Positions 1 to 10,029 are shown, numbered from the stretch's first letter. The stretch: DNA of 11,136 bases from Gemmatimonadota bacterium (GCA_015492755.1 WGEM01000482.1:1-11136); one strand, 5' to 3'. Notes: generated by a model from the sequence alone, not told the origin. Program-made: numbers and translations.

Positions 1-235
1 AGGCACAGCACCCGCGCGCGAGCTGGTTGTGCCGAGGGGCGCCCCCGGAGCCCCGAGCCGGGCTCCCGCTGTTCGCTGATGCACGAACCGCCACCCCTGA
101 GACTCGAATCCCGAGGCCATCGACGGCACGTACGGCGGATTTCAAAAGCAGAGTGACAGGTCAGGGGGGGGATACCTTGCGCGATGGTGCCGCGAAGAAG
201 CGCGGTGTGAGCCTACCAACAAGCAGGGAGGAAGT
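1..235. other. Upstream region with no supportable gene
   Basis: I see no gene that I can support here. All three plus frames are open for a while at the left edge; one of them ends at a TGA at 77-79 and could be the tail of a gene lying outside the window, but it is too short and proline/arginine-rich to judge. A weak inverted repeat (ccgcg at 190-194 and cgcgg at 201-205) lies in the leader of the following gene. A Shine-Dalgarno-like ggagg sits at 227-231, four bases before the ATG at 236. I could not pick out a convincing promoter. Confidence 0.5.
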
Positions 236-727
236 ATGCGCGTCGCGAAGCGACCCTGGAACGGCAGAGCGAGCGCTGGGGTCCGCGACATGAACCGCGC
301 GTCTCACCTCAGGCCGACCTGCAGCGTTCTCGTGGAGTTGGCCCGATGGATGGTCCTAACGGCGCTCATGACGGTACAGCCGGTGGCGGGACAGGAGACG
401 AGGGAGTTGCACCTCGCTGAAGAATGCCAGGGCTGCGAACTCGTTGCGGATACCCAGAGGGTATCTACCGCAGAAGGAGATCTTCGGCTCTCGAACAACC
501 TGTTCTCGAGCGTTCGTGATAGCCGGGGCCGCCTCTGGCTGTCCTACGCGCAGGCGGCGTTGGTCAACGTTGTCGATACCTCCGGTGCGTTCACAGGAAT
601 CGTAGGTCGCCGGGGAGAAGGGCCTGGAGAGTTCCTCGCGCCGGGAGCCCTCATACCGATCAGCGATTCGGTACTCGTCTTCGACCCGTTACTCGCTCGG
701 GTAACGGTGGTCGGGCCGGACCTTTAG
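236..727 (+). CDS. Exported 6-bladed beta-propeller protein, N-terminal part (gene split by in-frame TAG)
   Basis: This is the N-terminal part of a secreted beta-propeller protein of the 6-bladed/NHL-like kind common in Gemmatimonadota and Bacteroidota. A hydrophobic stretch around residues 29-51 ending in VAGQ looks like a signal peptide, followed by a CxxC (CQGC, residues 64-67) and the blade sequence DSRGRLW...GRRGEGPGEF (residues 95-133). The start at 236 is chosen because ggagg lies just upstream; the ATG at 290 would give a more normal signal peptide and is a real alternative. The reading frame stops at TAG 725-727 and continues in the same frame to 1480, so this is probably a nonsense-broken gene rather than a short protein. 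The biochemical role of this family is unknown to me; the propeller may bind a protein or ligand outside the cytoplasm. Confidence 0.75.
   Translation: MRVAKRPWNGRASAGVRDMNRASHLRPTCSVLVELARWMVLTALMTVQPVAGQETRELHLAEECQGCELVADTQRVSTAEGDLRLSNNLFSSVRDSRGRLWLSYAQAALVNVVDTSGAFTGIVGRRGEGPGEFLAPGALIPISDSVLVFDPLLARVTVVGPDL
725..727 (+). other. In-frame amber codon splitting the beta-propeller gene
   Basis: A TAG interrupts one continuous frame that runs from 236 to 1480. The residues on both sides (VVGPDL before, AVRTIPF after) read as one blade strand and its turn. A single C-to-T change from CAG (Gln) would explain it, though Glu, Lys, Tyr and Trp codons are also one step away. A GTG lies only three bases after the stop (731-733), so termination followed by re-initiation is conceivable. 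A sequencing error or a true null mutation cannot be told apart from this sequence alone. Confidence 0.8.
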
Positions 728-730
728 GCC

Positions 731-1480
731 GTGCGGACGATCCCCTTCGTCGGTCAAGCATTCGGGGGAGTCCTACTCGATTGGCCGCGGGTCTTTGTCA
801 ACGCGACAGTCCTGACGCCCGACGGTATCGGAAGGCCGTTTCACATCTTCAATGTCGCCTCCGGTCAGATCGAGAGGTCGTTTGGTGGAGAGGACTCGGG
901 ACGGTTCAGTCCACGAGATGCCGGATTGATGTTCGCTCACGTCGCTAGGGGAAACGACGGCGGGGTGTGGACGCTTATGCGAGCCAGGTTCCGCCTGGAG
1001 CACTGGTCAACTGAGGGCGAACTGGTGGAGCGATTCACGGTGGATGAGGATTGGTTTCCGACTGGGGGCCGGGCTGCTCTCGGGACACGGCAGATTCGGC
1101 CCGATCCGCAGAACGTGGGGCTGGCTCTTCTCGAAGGTGGTCGCTTGCTCGTGTTTCTCCAAGTGCCGAGTGCCGATTGGAGATCCGCGTGGAGGCAAGT
1201 TCCCAGCGACCCTCACGGACCCGGTGCGGGAGGGCTGCCGGATCTCACCGCGTTACGCGACTCCAGGGTCGCCCTCATAGACGTGAAGGCCGGGAGGATC
1301 GAGCGCGTATGGCCCTCCGACGTCTTCCCGGTGGGGATCTCACACGGAGCAGGGGCGATGGTTGAGATGGAGGGCGAGGATACGCTCCATTCAACCCTCG
1401 TCCTTCGGACCTTCAGTGTTCAGGATTCCACTCGCATTTACCGGCCTCTCCCCAGACTCTCCAAGAGGAGGAACCCATGA
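731..1480 (+). CDS. 6-bladed beta-propeller protein, C-terminal part (downstream of in-frame TAG)
   Basis: This is the in-frame continuation of the preceding beta-propeller gene after the amber codon. It has no signal peptide and no obvious ribosome binding site of its own; the nominal start is the GTG at 731. Typical late-blade patterns are visible, such as GGVWTLMRARFRLEHW around residues 77-92, with an alternation of beta strands and turns through to the end. The two parts together give roughly 414 residues, a usual size for a 6-bladed propeller with a signal peptide, so nothing else seems to be missing. The last codon overlaps the start of the next gene (ATGA at 1477-1480), which implies translational coupling. 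If the TAG is not read through or re-initiated after, this part would not be made as an exported protein. Confidence 0.7.
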   Translation: MRTIPFVGQAFGGVLLDWPRVFVNATVLTPDGIGRPFHIFNVASGQIERSFGGEDSGRFSPRDAGLMFAHVARGNDGGVWTLMRARFRLEHWSTEGELVERFTVDEDWFPTGGRAALGTRQIRPDPQNVGLALLEGGRLLVFLQVPSADWRSAWRQVPSDPHGPGAGGLPDLTALRDSRVALIDVKAGRIERVWPSDVFPVGISHGAGAMVEMEGEDTLHSTLVLRTFSVQDSTRIYRPLPRLSKRRNP

Positions 1481-1875
1481 AGCCTGGAAGAATGCTCGGA
1501 CTCGTCTTGCTGGTGGTTCTGGCAGGAGCCGGAATCCCGGCCTCCACCAGCGACACAGAGTCTTACGCCGACGCGAACGAGCCGGCCTGCTACCCATACG
1601 ATTCTTGCGCGATCAGCGGCCAAGTGGGTGACCACCTCGGCCAGGGTCCGTCGCCCGGAGGAGTCCAGGAGGAGCCGACGTACTGGCATTCGAATTGCCT
1701 CATTTGCTCGACCGGTACGTGCCACAACGACTGCGGGTTGCACGAGGAGGACCAAGACGTCCAGGAGGCATACGCAGCGGCTCTTCGTGGAATCGAAACC
1801 GGCGATGTCGAGCTAATTCTCCATGCTGCTCCCGGTGCAAGGGAGTACGTCGTGTGGAACTCTGAGCGGCGATAG
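1477..1875 (+). CDS. Small secreted six-cysteine protein of unknown function
   Basis: I do not recognise this 132-residue protein. Residues 1-24 form a clear signal peptide (MKPGRM, then a leucine/valine core, then GIPAS). The mature part has six cysteines at 38, 44, 74, 77, 82 and 86; the last four form a tight cluster, CLICSTGTCHNDC, with His71 and His83 close by. This fits disulfides or a bound metal. C77 to H83 also matches the rare CX4CH haem-attachment spacing, but nothing else supports a cytochrome. The region after residue 90 is acidic and probably helical. The ATG overlaps the propeller stop codon and a strong aagaggagg at 1463-1471 lies 5 bases upstream, so the two genes form one operon. 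The start is secure. Confidence 0.75.
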   Translation: MKPGRMLGLVLLVVLAGAGIPASTSDTESYADANEPACYPYDSCAISGQVGDHLGQGPSPGGVQEEPTYWHSNCLICSTGTCHNDCGLHEEDQDVQEAYAAALRGIETGDVELILHAAPGAREYVVWNSERR

Positions 1876-1886
1876 GAAGCCGCGGT

Positions 1887-1928
1887 GGTGGCGACTCGGC
1901 GCCTGAATACAGAGGTCGGGTCGCCACC
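1887..1928 (+). terminator. Possible hairpin terminator after the cysteine-rich gene
   Basis: A perfect 9-bp inverted repeat, ggtggcgac at 1887-1895 and gtcgccacc at 1920-1928, starts 12 bases after the stop codon. The loop is 24 nt and there is no T run after the stem, so it is not a classical intrinsic terminator. It may stabilise the mRNA 3' end or only slow the polymerase between this gene and the convergent toxin-antitoxin locus. Confidence 0.3.
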
Positions 1929-2014
1929 GCTTGGAGGCTCCCGGGGCGTTGCGCGAACCTCCCCGCGTGTTTCAGCAAACGGCGGTTAACCGATGCCAAA
2001 GCCCCACGGTGCTC

Positions 2015-2314
2015 CTATCTGCTCCCTGCTGCTGCATGGAGCTTCAGTCCCAGCGCTTCGATTACCTTCAGAATCGTATCGAAGCTCGGTGTCCGTTCCC
2101 CGGACAGAGCCTTGTAGAGACTCTCACGAGAAAGCCCCGCATCCCGAGCGACCTGCGACATCCCCTTCGCACGTGCGATGTCGCCAAGCGCCTTCGCAAC
2201 AAATGCCGCGTCACCCTGTGCTTCCTCAATAGCAGCCTCGAGATACGCCGCCATCTCCTCAGGCGTTCTCAGGTGCTCCGCTACGTCGTACCGTGTCGTG
2301 ACCGTCTTGACCAT
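2015..2314 (-). CDS. Antitoxin of an HI1420-type (HigA-like) toxin-antitoxin module
   Basis: This 99-residue protein is the antidote partner of the toxin encoded just upstream. It starts with the family pattern YDVAEHLRTPEEMAAYLEAA (residues 9-28), followed by a Cro/CI-type helix-turn-helix at about residues 52-71 (MSQVARDAGLSRESLYKALS) and the tail TILKVIEALGLKLHA. This matches the 'probable addiction module antidote protein' family whose type member is Haemophilus HI1420. It should bind and neutralise the toxin and, through the HTH, repress its own promoter. Its ATG lies 6 nt after the toxin TAG and its ribosome binding site (ggag) overlaps that stop codon, so the two are translationally coupled. 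Full length for the family; nothing looks damaged. Confidence 0.9.
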   Translation of the reverse strand: MVKTVTTRYDVAEHLRTPEEMAAYLEAAIEEAQGDAAFVAKALGDIARAKGMSQVARDAGLSRESLYKALSGERTPSFDTILKVIEALGLKLHAAAGSR

Positions 2315-2320
2315 ACTCTC

Positions 2321-2617
2321 CTACTCCGTGAGATCCCGAGCGAGGCGCATCGCTGTCCGGATGTTCCGGCTCTGCGTTCGCTTGTCGCCTCCGGCGAGCA
2401 GGATGATCAATTCCTGCCCCCGTTGCACATAATAGACCCGATACCCTGGGCCATAATCGATTCGAAGCTCCGAAACACCGCCACCAACCCGCTTCACATC
2501 ACCCGGATTCCCAGCCGCCAGGCGCTCTATCCGCACCAGGATCCGAGCTCTGGCACGGATGTCCCGAAGGCCATCGATCCACCTGGCGAAGGCCTCGGTC
2601 TTCCGAATCTCGATCAC
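2321..2617 (-). CDS. RelE/ParE-superfamily toxin, HI1419/Gp49-like
   Basis: This 98-residue protein is a toxin of the Gp49/HigB-like branch of the RelE/ParE superfamily (HI1419 type). Family signatures are clear: an N-terminal helix region FARWIDGLRDIRARARILVR, then GNPGDVKRVGGGVSELRI (residues 36-53), GPGYRVYYV (57-65) and LLAGGDKRTQSRNI (73-86). The usual aspartate after the GGDK..Q segment is an asparagine here (N85), a small departure that may matter little. Members typically act as ribosome-dependent mRNA interferases; that activity is inferred. It starts with GTG at 2615-2617; there is no Shine-Dalgarno, and the predicted transcription start falls on that codon, so translation may be leaderless. 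The toxin-first order is typical of HigBA-like loci. Confidence 0.9.
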   Translation of the reverse strand: MIEIRKTEAFARWIDGLRDIRARARILVRIERLAAGNPGDVKRVGGGVSELRIDYGPGYRVYYVQRGQELIILLAGGDKRTQSRNIRTAMRLARDLTE

Positions 2618-2652
2618 GCTTCAAGCGTAGCCGCGAGGCTACAGCTTGTCAA
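2616..2652 (-). promoter_or_regulatory. Toxin-antitoxin promoter with overlapping palindromic operators
   Basis: On the minus strand a perfect -35 box TTGACA (2652-2647) is followed after exactly 17 bp by TACGCT (2629-2624) as a poor -10. Transcription would then begin near 2617, the first base of the toxin GTG. A 13-bp palindrome with 6-bp arms (acgctt-c-aagcgt, plus strand, 2616-2628) covers the -10 and start codon. A second one, gtagcc-gcga-ggctac at 2627-2642, fills the spacer. Both are natural candidates for the HTH antitoxin to bind for autoregulation. The boxes and palindromes are seen directly; the regulatory role is inferred. Confidence 0.5.
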
Positions 2653-2757
2653 TGACTTCGGATCCCCAGTACTACGCTACACCAGTGGAGTCTCGGCTTC
2701 GGTTAACGGCGGATCTGCGACCTCGCGCTTCGGAGATCCCCCACCCCCACGGACCTC

Positions 2758-2946
2758 AACGAAGCGCCGGACTCCCGTGGCGTCAGCGATCCCCTGCGGA
2801 CCCTGCGGGAGTCCGGCGCCGGATTTGCGACGTCGCGCCAGCGATTCACCGCGCCTATGGCCAGAAACGAAGCGCCGGACTCCCGTCGCGTCAGCGATCC
2901 CCTGCGGACCCTGCGGGAGTCCGGCGCCGGATTTGCGACGTCGCGC
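2758..2946. repeat. Two 81-bp hairpin-forming direct repeats in a gene-free region
   Basis: The stretch between the toxin start and the glutamine synthetase stop (2618-2967) holds no gene. In it, 2758-2838 and 2866-2946 are identical except for one base (2779 G versus 2887 C), repeating at a 108-bp period. Each copy contains a perfect 14-bp inverted repeat, gcgccggactcccg and its complement (2764-2777 with 2806-2819; 2872-2885 with 2914-2927), and inside the loop a short direct repeat ccctgcgg/ccctgcgg. A degenerate relic, ggatctgcgacctcgcgc at 2711-2728, matches the right end of the unit with two mismatches. The rest, 2653-2757, shows nothing else. This looks like a REP/MITE-like intergenic element that has duplicated in tandem. 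Confidence 0.8.
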
Positions 2947-2967
2947 TCCGGCGATGTCGCAAATCCG
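2928..2967 (-). terminator. Hairpin immediately after the glnN stop codon
   Basis: A perfect 12-bp inverted repeat (2928-2939 with 2956-2967, arm cggatttgcgac) with a 16-nt loop abuts the glutamine synthetase stop codon at 2968-2970. Its left arm is the right end of the second 81-bp repeat, so the hairpin is built partly from the repeat element. There is no T run after it on the minus strand. It could act as an mRNA 3'-end stabiliser, as REP elements do, or as part of a transcription end together with the two larger hairpins downstream. Confidence 0.45.
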
Positions 2968-5154
2968 CTACTTGACGAAGAGCATGTCCCGGTACGTGGG
3001 CACCGGCCACAGATCGTCCGGAATGATCCGCTCGAGCCGGTCCACCACGTCCCGCACCGCGTCCAGCGCCGGGATGATGTTCTTCCTCATGTGCTCGGCC
3101 TTGCTGAACACGTCGTCGCCGCCGAGCTCCTGATTCTGCGTGGCCAGCACTTCCAGCTTCTCGGTGAGCTGGTCGATGAGTTCGTTCACCCGGGCCGCGG
3201 TCTTCAGCACCCCCTCGGCGCGCATCCCCACTTCATCGGCCCGCTCGGCAGCCGTGAGGAGGTCGTTGAGATAGCGGGTGGCAGCGGGCAGGATCATCGT
3301 CTCCGCCATGTACTGGCCCGTCTCACCCTCGATGTTGATGGTCTTGAAGTACCGGTCCACGAAGATCTCGTAGCGCGACTCCAGCTCGCGGCGTGACAGC
3401 ACCCCGTACTTCTCGAAGAGCTCCACGTTCTTGCGGTCCACCAGCCGCGGCAGCGCGTCCATGGTGCTCCGCAGATTCAGCAGCCCCCGGCGCTCCGCCT
3501 CCTTCACCCACTCCTCGGAGTAGTTGTCTCCGTTGAAGATCACGTGCTTGAACTCGTGGATCTCCGACGCCAGCAGGCTGCGGAGCGCATCGTCGAACGA
3601 CGTGCCCTTCTCAAGCTCCTCCTCCAGCTTCGTACAGAGCTCGTCGAGGGCCTCCGCCACGATGGTGTTGAGCACGGTGGCCGGGAAGGAGATGCTCTGC
3701 GACGACCCCAGCGCGCGGAACTCGAACTTGTTTCCCGTGAAGGCGAAGGGCGAGGTGCGGTTCCGGTCGCCGGCGTGCTTGGGAAGCCTCGGTAGCACCT
3801 TCACGCCCAGCCCCAGGAGGCCGCCGGCCTTACTGCTCCTGGCCTCTCCCGCCTTCTCGATCTGCTCGAAGATGTCCTGGAGCTGATCCCCCACGAACGC
3901 AGAGATGATGGCCGGTGGGGCCTCGTTGGCGCCCAGGCGGTGATCGTTTCCGGCGTGCGCCACCGAAACCCTCAGCAGATCCTGGTGTCGCGCCACCGCC
4001 TTCAGCACCGCCGAGCAGAAGAAGAGGAACTGCATGTTGTCGTGCGGCGTCTCCCCGGGCTCCAGGAGGTTCTGATCGTCGGTGCCGAAGGACCAGTTCA
4101 GGTGCTTCCCCGAGCCGTTGACACCCTGGAAGGGCTTCTCGTGCAGGATGCACACCAGCCCGTACTTGCGGGCCACCCGCCGCAGCGTGGACATCATGAG
4201 CTGCTGGTGGTCCGCTGCCTGGTTCGCATCCTCGAAGATGGGCGCCATCTCGTACTGCCCCGGCGCCACCTCGTTGTGCCGCGTCGTCACCGGCACGCCC
4301 AGCCTGTAGAGCTCGAACTCCACCTCGTTCATGAACTCCAGCACCCGGGCGGGGATGGAGCCGAAGTAGTGGTCCTCCATCTCCTGCCCCTTCGGCGGCT
4401 TGGTGCCGAAGAGCGTGCGGTTCGAGGTGACCAGGTCGGGGCGGCGGTAGAAGAACTCCTCGTCCACCAAGAAGAACTCCTGCTCTGCGCCACACGTGGG
4501 GCGAACCGGCTTCGCGGGCGAGCCGAAGAGGCGCAGCGCCCGCCGGGCCTGCTCGTCCAGCGCGTGCATGGAGCGCAGCAGCGGCGTCTTCTTGTCCAGC
4601 GCGTCCCCCGCCCACGAAGCGAAGGCGGTGGGGATACAGAGGTACGCCCCCCCCGGACCCTCCATGAGGAAGGCCGGCGAGGTGGGGTCCCATGCCGTGT
4701 AGCCCCGCGCCTCGAAGGTGGCGCGCAGTCCACCCGACGGGAATGAGGACGCGTCGGGCTCGCCCTGTACCAACTCCTTGCCGCTGAACTCGGTGATGGC
4801 CCGGCCGTCACCGGTGGGCTTCAGGAAGGAGTCGTGCTTCTCCGCGGTGGCACCGGTGAGCGGCTGGAACCAGTGCGTGTAGTGGGTCGCCCCCTTCTCC
4901 AGGGCCCACTCCTTCATGGCCACCGCCACCGCGTCCGCCACCGACGGGTCCAGCTCCGTGCCGTTCTGGATGGTGGAGAGGAGCGCCTCGAACTGGGGCT
5001 TGGGAAGCCGGGACTTCATCTCGTGGAGTCCGAAGAGGTTCTCGCCGAAGACCTCCTCCAGGTCGATGCGCTTCTGCGCGGCGCCGTCCACGGGCGGGGG
5101 CGGCGCGTACCGGGCGGCGGCCAGAGAATCGAAGCGAGGTGTGACGCGGGTCAT
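2968..5154 (-). CDS. glnN: Glutamine synthetase, type III
   Basis: This enzyme makes glutamine from glutamate, ammonia and ATP in the cytoplasm. It is clearly the type III form: about 728 residues (types I and II are about 350-470) with the hallmark segments EQEFF (224-228), [20 protein letters not shown] (294-313), [14 protein letters not shown] (342-355, the glutamate/ATP-site loop) and [11 protein letters not shown] (477-487). The long C-terminal helical region (about 600-705) is also usual for this type. The start is placed at the ATG at 5152-5154, because gggagagag lies just upstream and the protein then begins [20 protein letters not shown]; a start at 5211 would add 19 unlikely residues. 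The gene stands alone, divergent from the ATPase gene. No PII (glnB) or amt gene is nearby. Nothing looks damaged. Confidence 0.97.
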   Translation of the reverse strand: MTRVTPRFDSLAAARYAPPPPVDGAAQKRIDLEEVFGENLFGLHEMKSRLPKPQFEALLSTIQNGTELDPSVADAVAVAMKEWALEKGATHYTHWFQPLTGATAEKHDSFLKPTGDGRAITEFSGKELVQGEPDASSFPSGGLRATFEARGYTAWDPTSPAFLMEGPGGAYLCIPTAFASWAGDALDKKTPLLRSMHALDEQARRALRLFGSPAKPVRPTCGAEQEFFLVDEEFFYRRPDLVTSNRTLFGTKPPKGQEMEDHYFGSIPARVLEFMNEVEFELYRLGVPVTTRHNEVAPGQYEMAPIFEDANQAADHQQLMMSTLRRVARKYGLVCILHEKPFQGVNGSGKHLNWSFGTDDQNLLEPGETPHDNMQFLFFCSAVLKAVARHQDLLRVSVAHAGNDHRLGANEAPPAIISAFVGDQLQDIFEQIEKAGEARSSKAGGLLGLGVKVLPRLPKHAGDRNRTSPFAFTGNKFEFRALGSSQSISFPATVLNTIVAEALDELCTKLEEELEKGTSFDDALRSLLASEIHEFKHVIFNGDNYSEEWVKEAERRGLLNLRSTMDALPRLVDRKNVELFEKYGVLSRRELESRYEIFVDRYFKTINIEGETGQYMAETMILPAATRYLNDLLTAAERADEVGMRAEGVLKTAARVNELIDQLTEKLEVLATQNQELGGDDVFSKAEHMRKNIIPALDAVRDVVDRLERIIPDDLWPVPTYRDMLFVK

Positions 5155-5211
5155 GGTGGTTCTCTCTCCCGATGAGGTGGTTCGTCGTGGGCGAGTCTCG
5201 CGCGAACCCAC

Positions 5212-5307
5212 CGACCCGTCAACAAGAATCTGATCGAAATTGACTTATTTATCTTACGCTAGTTTTTTTCCGTTACAGGCAATGCTCATGGATCAAGTCA
5301 TCCATAC
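5212..5307. promoter_or_regulatory. AT-rich divergent control region between glnN and the ATPase gene
   Basis: This gap is strikingly AT-rich from about 5232 to 5310 against very GC-rich surroundings. For glnN (minus strand) a possible -10, TAAGAT at 5256-5251, would give a leader of about 90 nt, but the nearest -35-like TTGCCT is 20 bp away, which is too far for a standard promoter. For the plus strand there is a TTGACT at 5240-5245 without a matching -10. An 18-bp imperfect palindrome, atggat-caagtc-atccat (5288-5305), ends two bases before the ATPase ATG and may be an operator. I see no sigma-54 site. Confidence 0.4.
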
Positions 5308-6771
5308 ATGATGTCCTTCGTCGGCCGGACCCCGGAGCTGGGCGCCATTCGCGGCTTTCTGGATCGATCAGAAGCCTCACTCCTCACCGTTCACGGGATG
5401 CGGGGCGTGGGAAAGTCCACGTTGGTGGCCCGGGCGGTGGCGGGCATGCGGGTGCGCTGGGGGCGGTGTCCCGCCGCGCCGGAGTCGGCGCAGCTCGCCC
5501 ACCTGGCGCGCGTCTTCTCTGGCGACACGACTGGCGACACCACTGAAGGCACCACCGGCGGCCCCGGCGAGGGCCTCGGCGCGCCGCCCTCCCCGGTGCG
5601 GGACTGGGCCGCGCTCCTGGACGCGGTCCTCGCCTCCACCGAGCCCGGCAGTGCCCCCACCGTGCTGGTCCTGGACGACGCCCACCACCTGGACGGGGCG
5701 CGGGCCCGGATCGGAGCTCCGCTGGCCGACGCCCTCCGGCGCGCGCGGGCGGAAGGGCGCCTCGTCCACGTGGTGGCGGTGTCCCACGAGCCTCTTCACT
5801 TCGTCGAAGCGCTCTCCGACGGGTTCCACGAAGGTCCGCTGGAGGTGGGTCCACTCCCGTTCCGCGCGGCGCGGCCCCTCCTTCCCGGAGCCACCGCCGT
5901 GGATCAGCTCCGCGCCTACGCCATCTTCGGGGGGATCCCTCGGGCGCTGGCCCAGGTGGATCCCACAGCCAGCCTCACCGCCAACGTGCGCAGATGTTTT
6001 CTGGAGAGCGAGGCGCCCCTGGGAGACGCGCTGGCCGGATGGCTGGAGCGCGACGTGCAGAACCCCATGCGCTACCATGCGATCCTCGCCGCGCTCTCGC
6101 ACGGAGACGCCGACTGGGGACGCGTCCACGACGCGGTGCCGGATGTGGGACGGAGCGGCCAGCTCGCCCCGTACGTACACCGCCTCCGGGAGCTCGGCCT
6201 CGCGCGGGTACGGCGCTCGCTGGACGCACCGCCTCGCAGCCGCAGCCGACGGTACGCGCCCGCGGATCCGCTTCTGGCGTTCTGGTACGGCACCATCCGT
6301 CCGGTGCTCGCCTCCCGCACACCCACCGGGGGCCCTGACGACCGACGCCGGGCGAATGCGGAGTGGCAGACGCTCGTGCGCCCGCAGGTGGACCGCCACA
6401 CCGCGCGCGTCTTCCCGCTGGTCTGCCGGCAGTTCATGCGCTACGACGCCATGGAGGTCTTCGGAACCGGCGGCCGGGAAGTGGGAAGCCTCTGGGGCGC
6501 AGGGTACGACATACCCGTGGCGGGAATCCTGCGCTCCGGCGCCGCCTTCTACGGCGTATGCTTCTGGGACCCGGTCCGCGTGCGCGATGCACCGTTGGAG
6601 GCGCTGGACACGCAGATCCGGGAGACCCGGTACGGCTTCGGCCGCGAGCGCCGCCTGCGGCTCCTCTTCTCCCGGCACCGGCCGCCGCATCGGCTGGCGC
6701 GGGAGGTCTTTCGCCGGGAAGACGCCTGGCTCCTGGGCCCCGACGAGCTGGCGGGAACCGGCGCGCGCTGA
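5308..6771 (+). CDS. ATPase_2-DUF234 family ATP-binding protein with a degenerate nuclease-like domain
   Basis: This 487-residue protein resembles the archaeal-type ATPases (ATPase_2, STAND-like P-loop) fused to a C-terminal DUF234 domain. It opens with SFVGRTPELGAIRGFL; Walker A is GMRGVGKST (30-38) and Walker B is VLVLDDA (119-125). IFGGIPRAL (207-214) matches the usual GG(I/V)P segment after the ATPase, a winged-helix part follows (about 250-305), and RRYAPADPLLAFWY (314-327) marks the start of DUF234. The normal catalytic pattern of that PD-(D/E)xK-like domain (EIDxVA...GECKW) reads DIPVAG...GVCFW here (401-420), so nuclease activity is probably lost. Start: ATG 5308, directly followed by a second ATG; there is no Shine-Dalgarno, so the mRNA may be leaderless. 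Its role is unknown; relatives are often mobile, accessory genes. Confidence 0.8.
   Translation: MMSFVGRTPELGAIRGFLDRSEASLLTVHGMRGVGKSTLVARAVAGMRVRWGRCPAAPESAQLAHLARVFSGDTTGDTTEGTTGGPGEGLGAPPSPVRDWAALLDAVLASTEPGSAPTVLVLDDAHHLDGARARIGAPLADALRRARAEGRLVHVVAVSHEPLHFVEALSDGFHEGPLEVGPLPFRAARPLLPGATAVDQLRAYAIFGGIPRALAQVDPTASLTANVRRCFLESEAPLGDALAGWLERDVQNPMRYHAILAALSHGDADWGRVHDAVPDVGRSGQLAPYVHRLRELGLARVRRSLDAPPRSRSRRYAPADPLLAFWYGTIRPVLASRTPTGGPDDRRRANAEWQTLVRPQVDRHTARVFPLVCRQFMRYDAMEVFGTGGREVGSLWGAGYDIPVAGILRSGAAFYGVCFWDPVRVRDAPLEALDTQIRETRYGFGRERRLRLLFSRHRPPHRLAREVFRREDAWLLGPDELAGTGAR
5521..5556 (+). repeat. 12-nt tandem repeat inside the ATPase gene
   Basis: Three imperfect 12-nt units (ggcgacacgact, ggcgacaccact, gaaggcaccacc) encode GDTT-GDTT-EGTT at residues 72-83, running into a glycine-rich linker. 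The run lies between Walker A and Walker B. The unit length keeps the frame, so copy-number changes would only lengthen or shorten a flexible loop. Confidence 0.7.
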
Positions 6772-6804
6772 CGCGGGGAGAACCGCGGGGGGAAGCCTCC
6801 CGGA

Positions 6805-6823
6805 AAGCGCCGCCACGGCGCTT
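6805..6823 (+). terminator. Stem-loop after the ATPase gene
   Basis: A perfect 8-bp stem (aagcgccg at 6805-6812, cggcgctt at 6816-6823) with a 3-nt loop lies 33 bases after the ATPase stop codon. No T run follows. A second, looser inverted repeat (cgggcc 6845-6850, ggcccg 6860-6865) lies just before the ribosome binding site of the next gene. Either may reduce read-through between the two genes. Confidence 0.35.
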
Positions 6824-6885
6824 CGTATCGTCATGGTAGAGGGACGGGCCGCACGGGAAGGCCCGCGGCGGGAAGGAGGTGCGCG

Positions 6886-10025
<3,140 letters not shown>

Positions 10026-10029
<4 letters not shown>

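Noticed and set aside
100..115. tRNA T-loop-like actcgaatccc
   Set aside because: No matching acceptor, D or anticodon arms can be folded around it.
27..293. 88-codon plus-strand frame at the left edge
   Set aside because: Low-complexity composition, no ribosome binding site, and it overlaps the start of the beta-propeller gene, which has a ribosome binding site and a signal peptide.
2758..2967. CRISPR array
   Set aside because: Only two units of 81 bp, a spacer of 27 bp, strong internal hairpins and no cas genes; the unit is far too long for a CRISPR repeat.
1931..3133. 400-codon open frame on the plus strand
   Set aside because: It crosses the toxin-antitoxin genes, the hairpin repeats and the glnN end in antisense. 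The repeated peptide in it only reflects the 81-bp DNA repeat.
5212..5307. Sigma-54 promoter for glnN
   Set aside because: No GG-N10-GC pair of elements is present on the minus strand in the gap.
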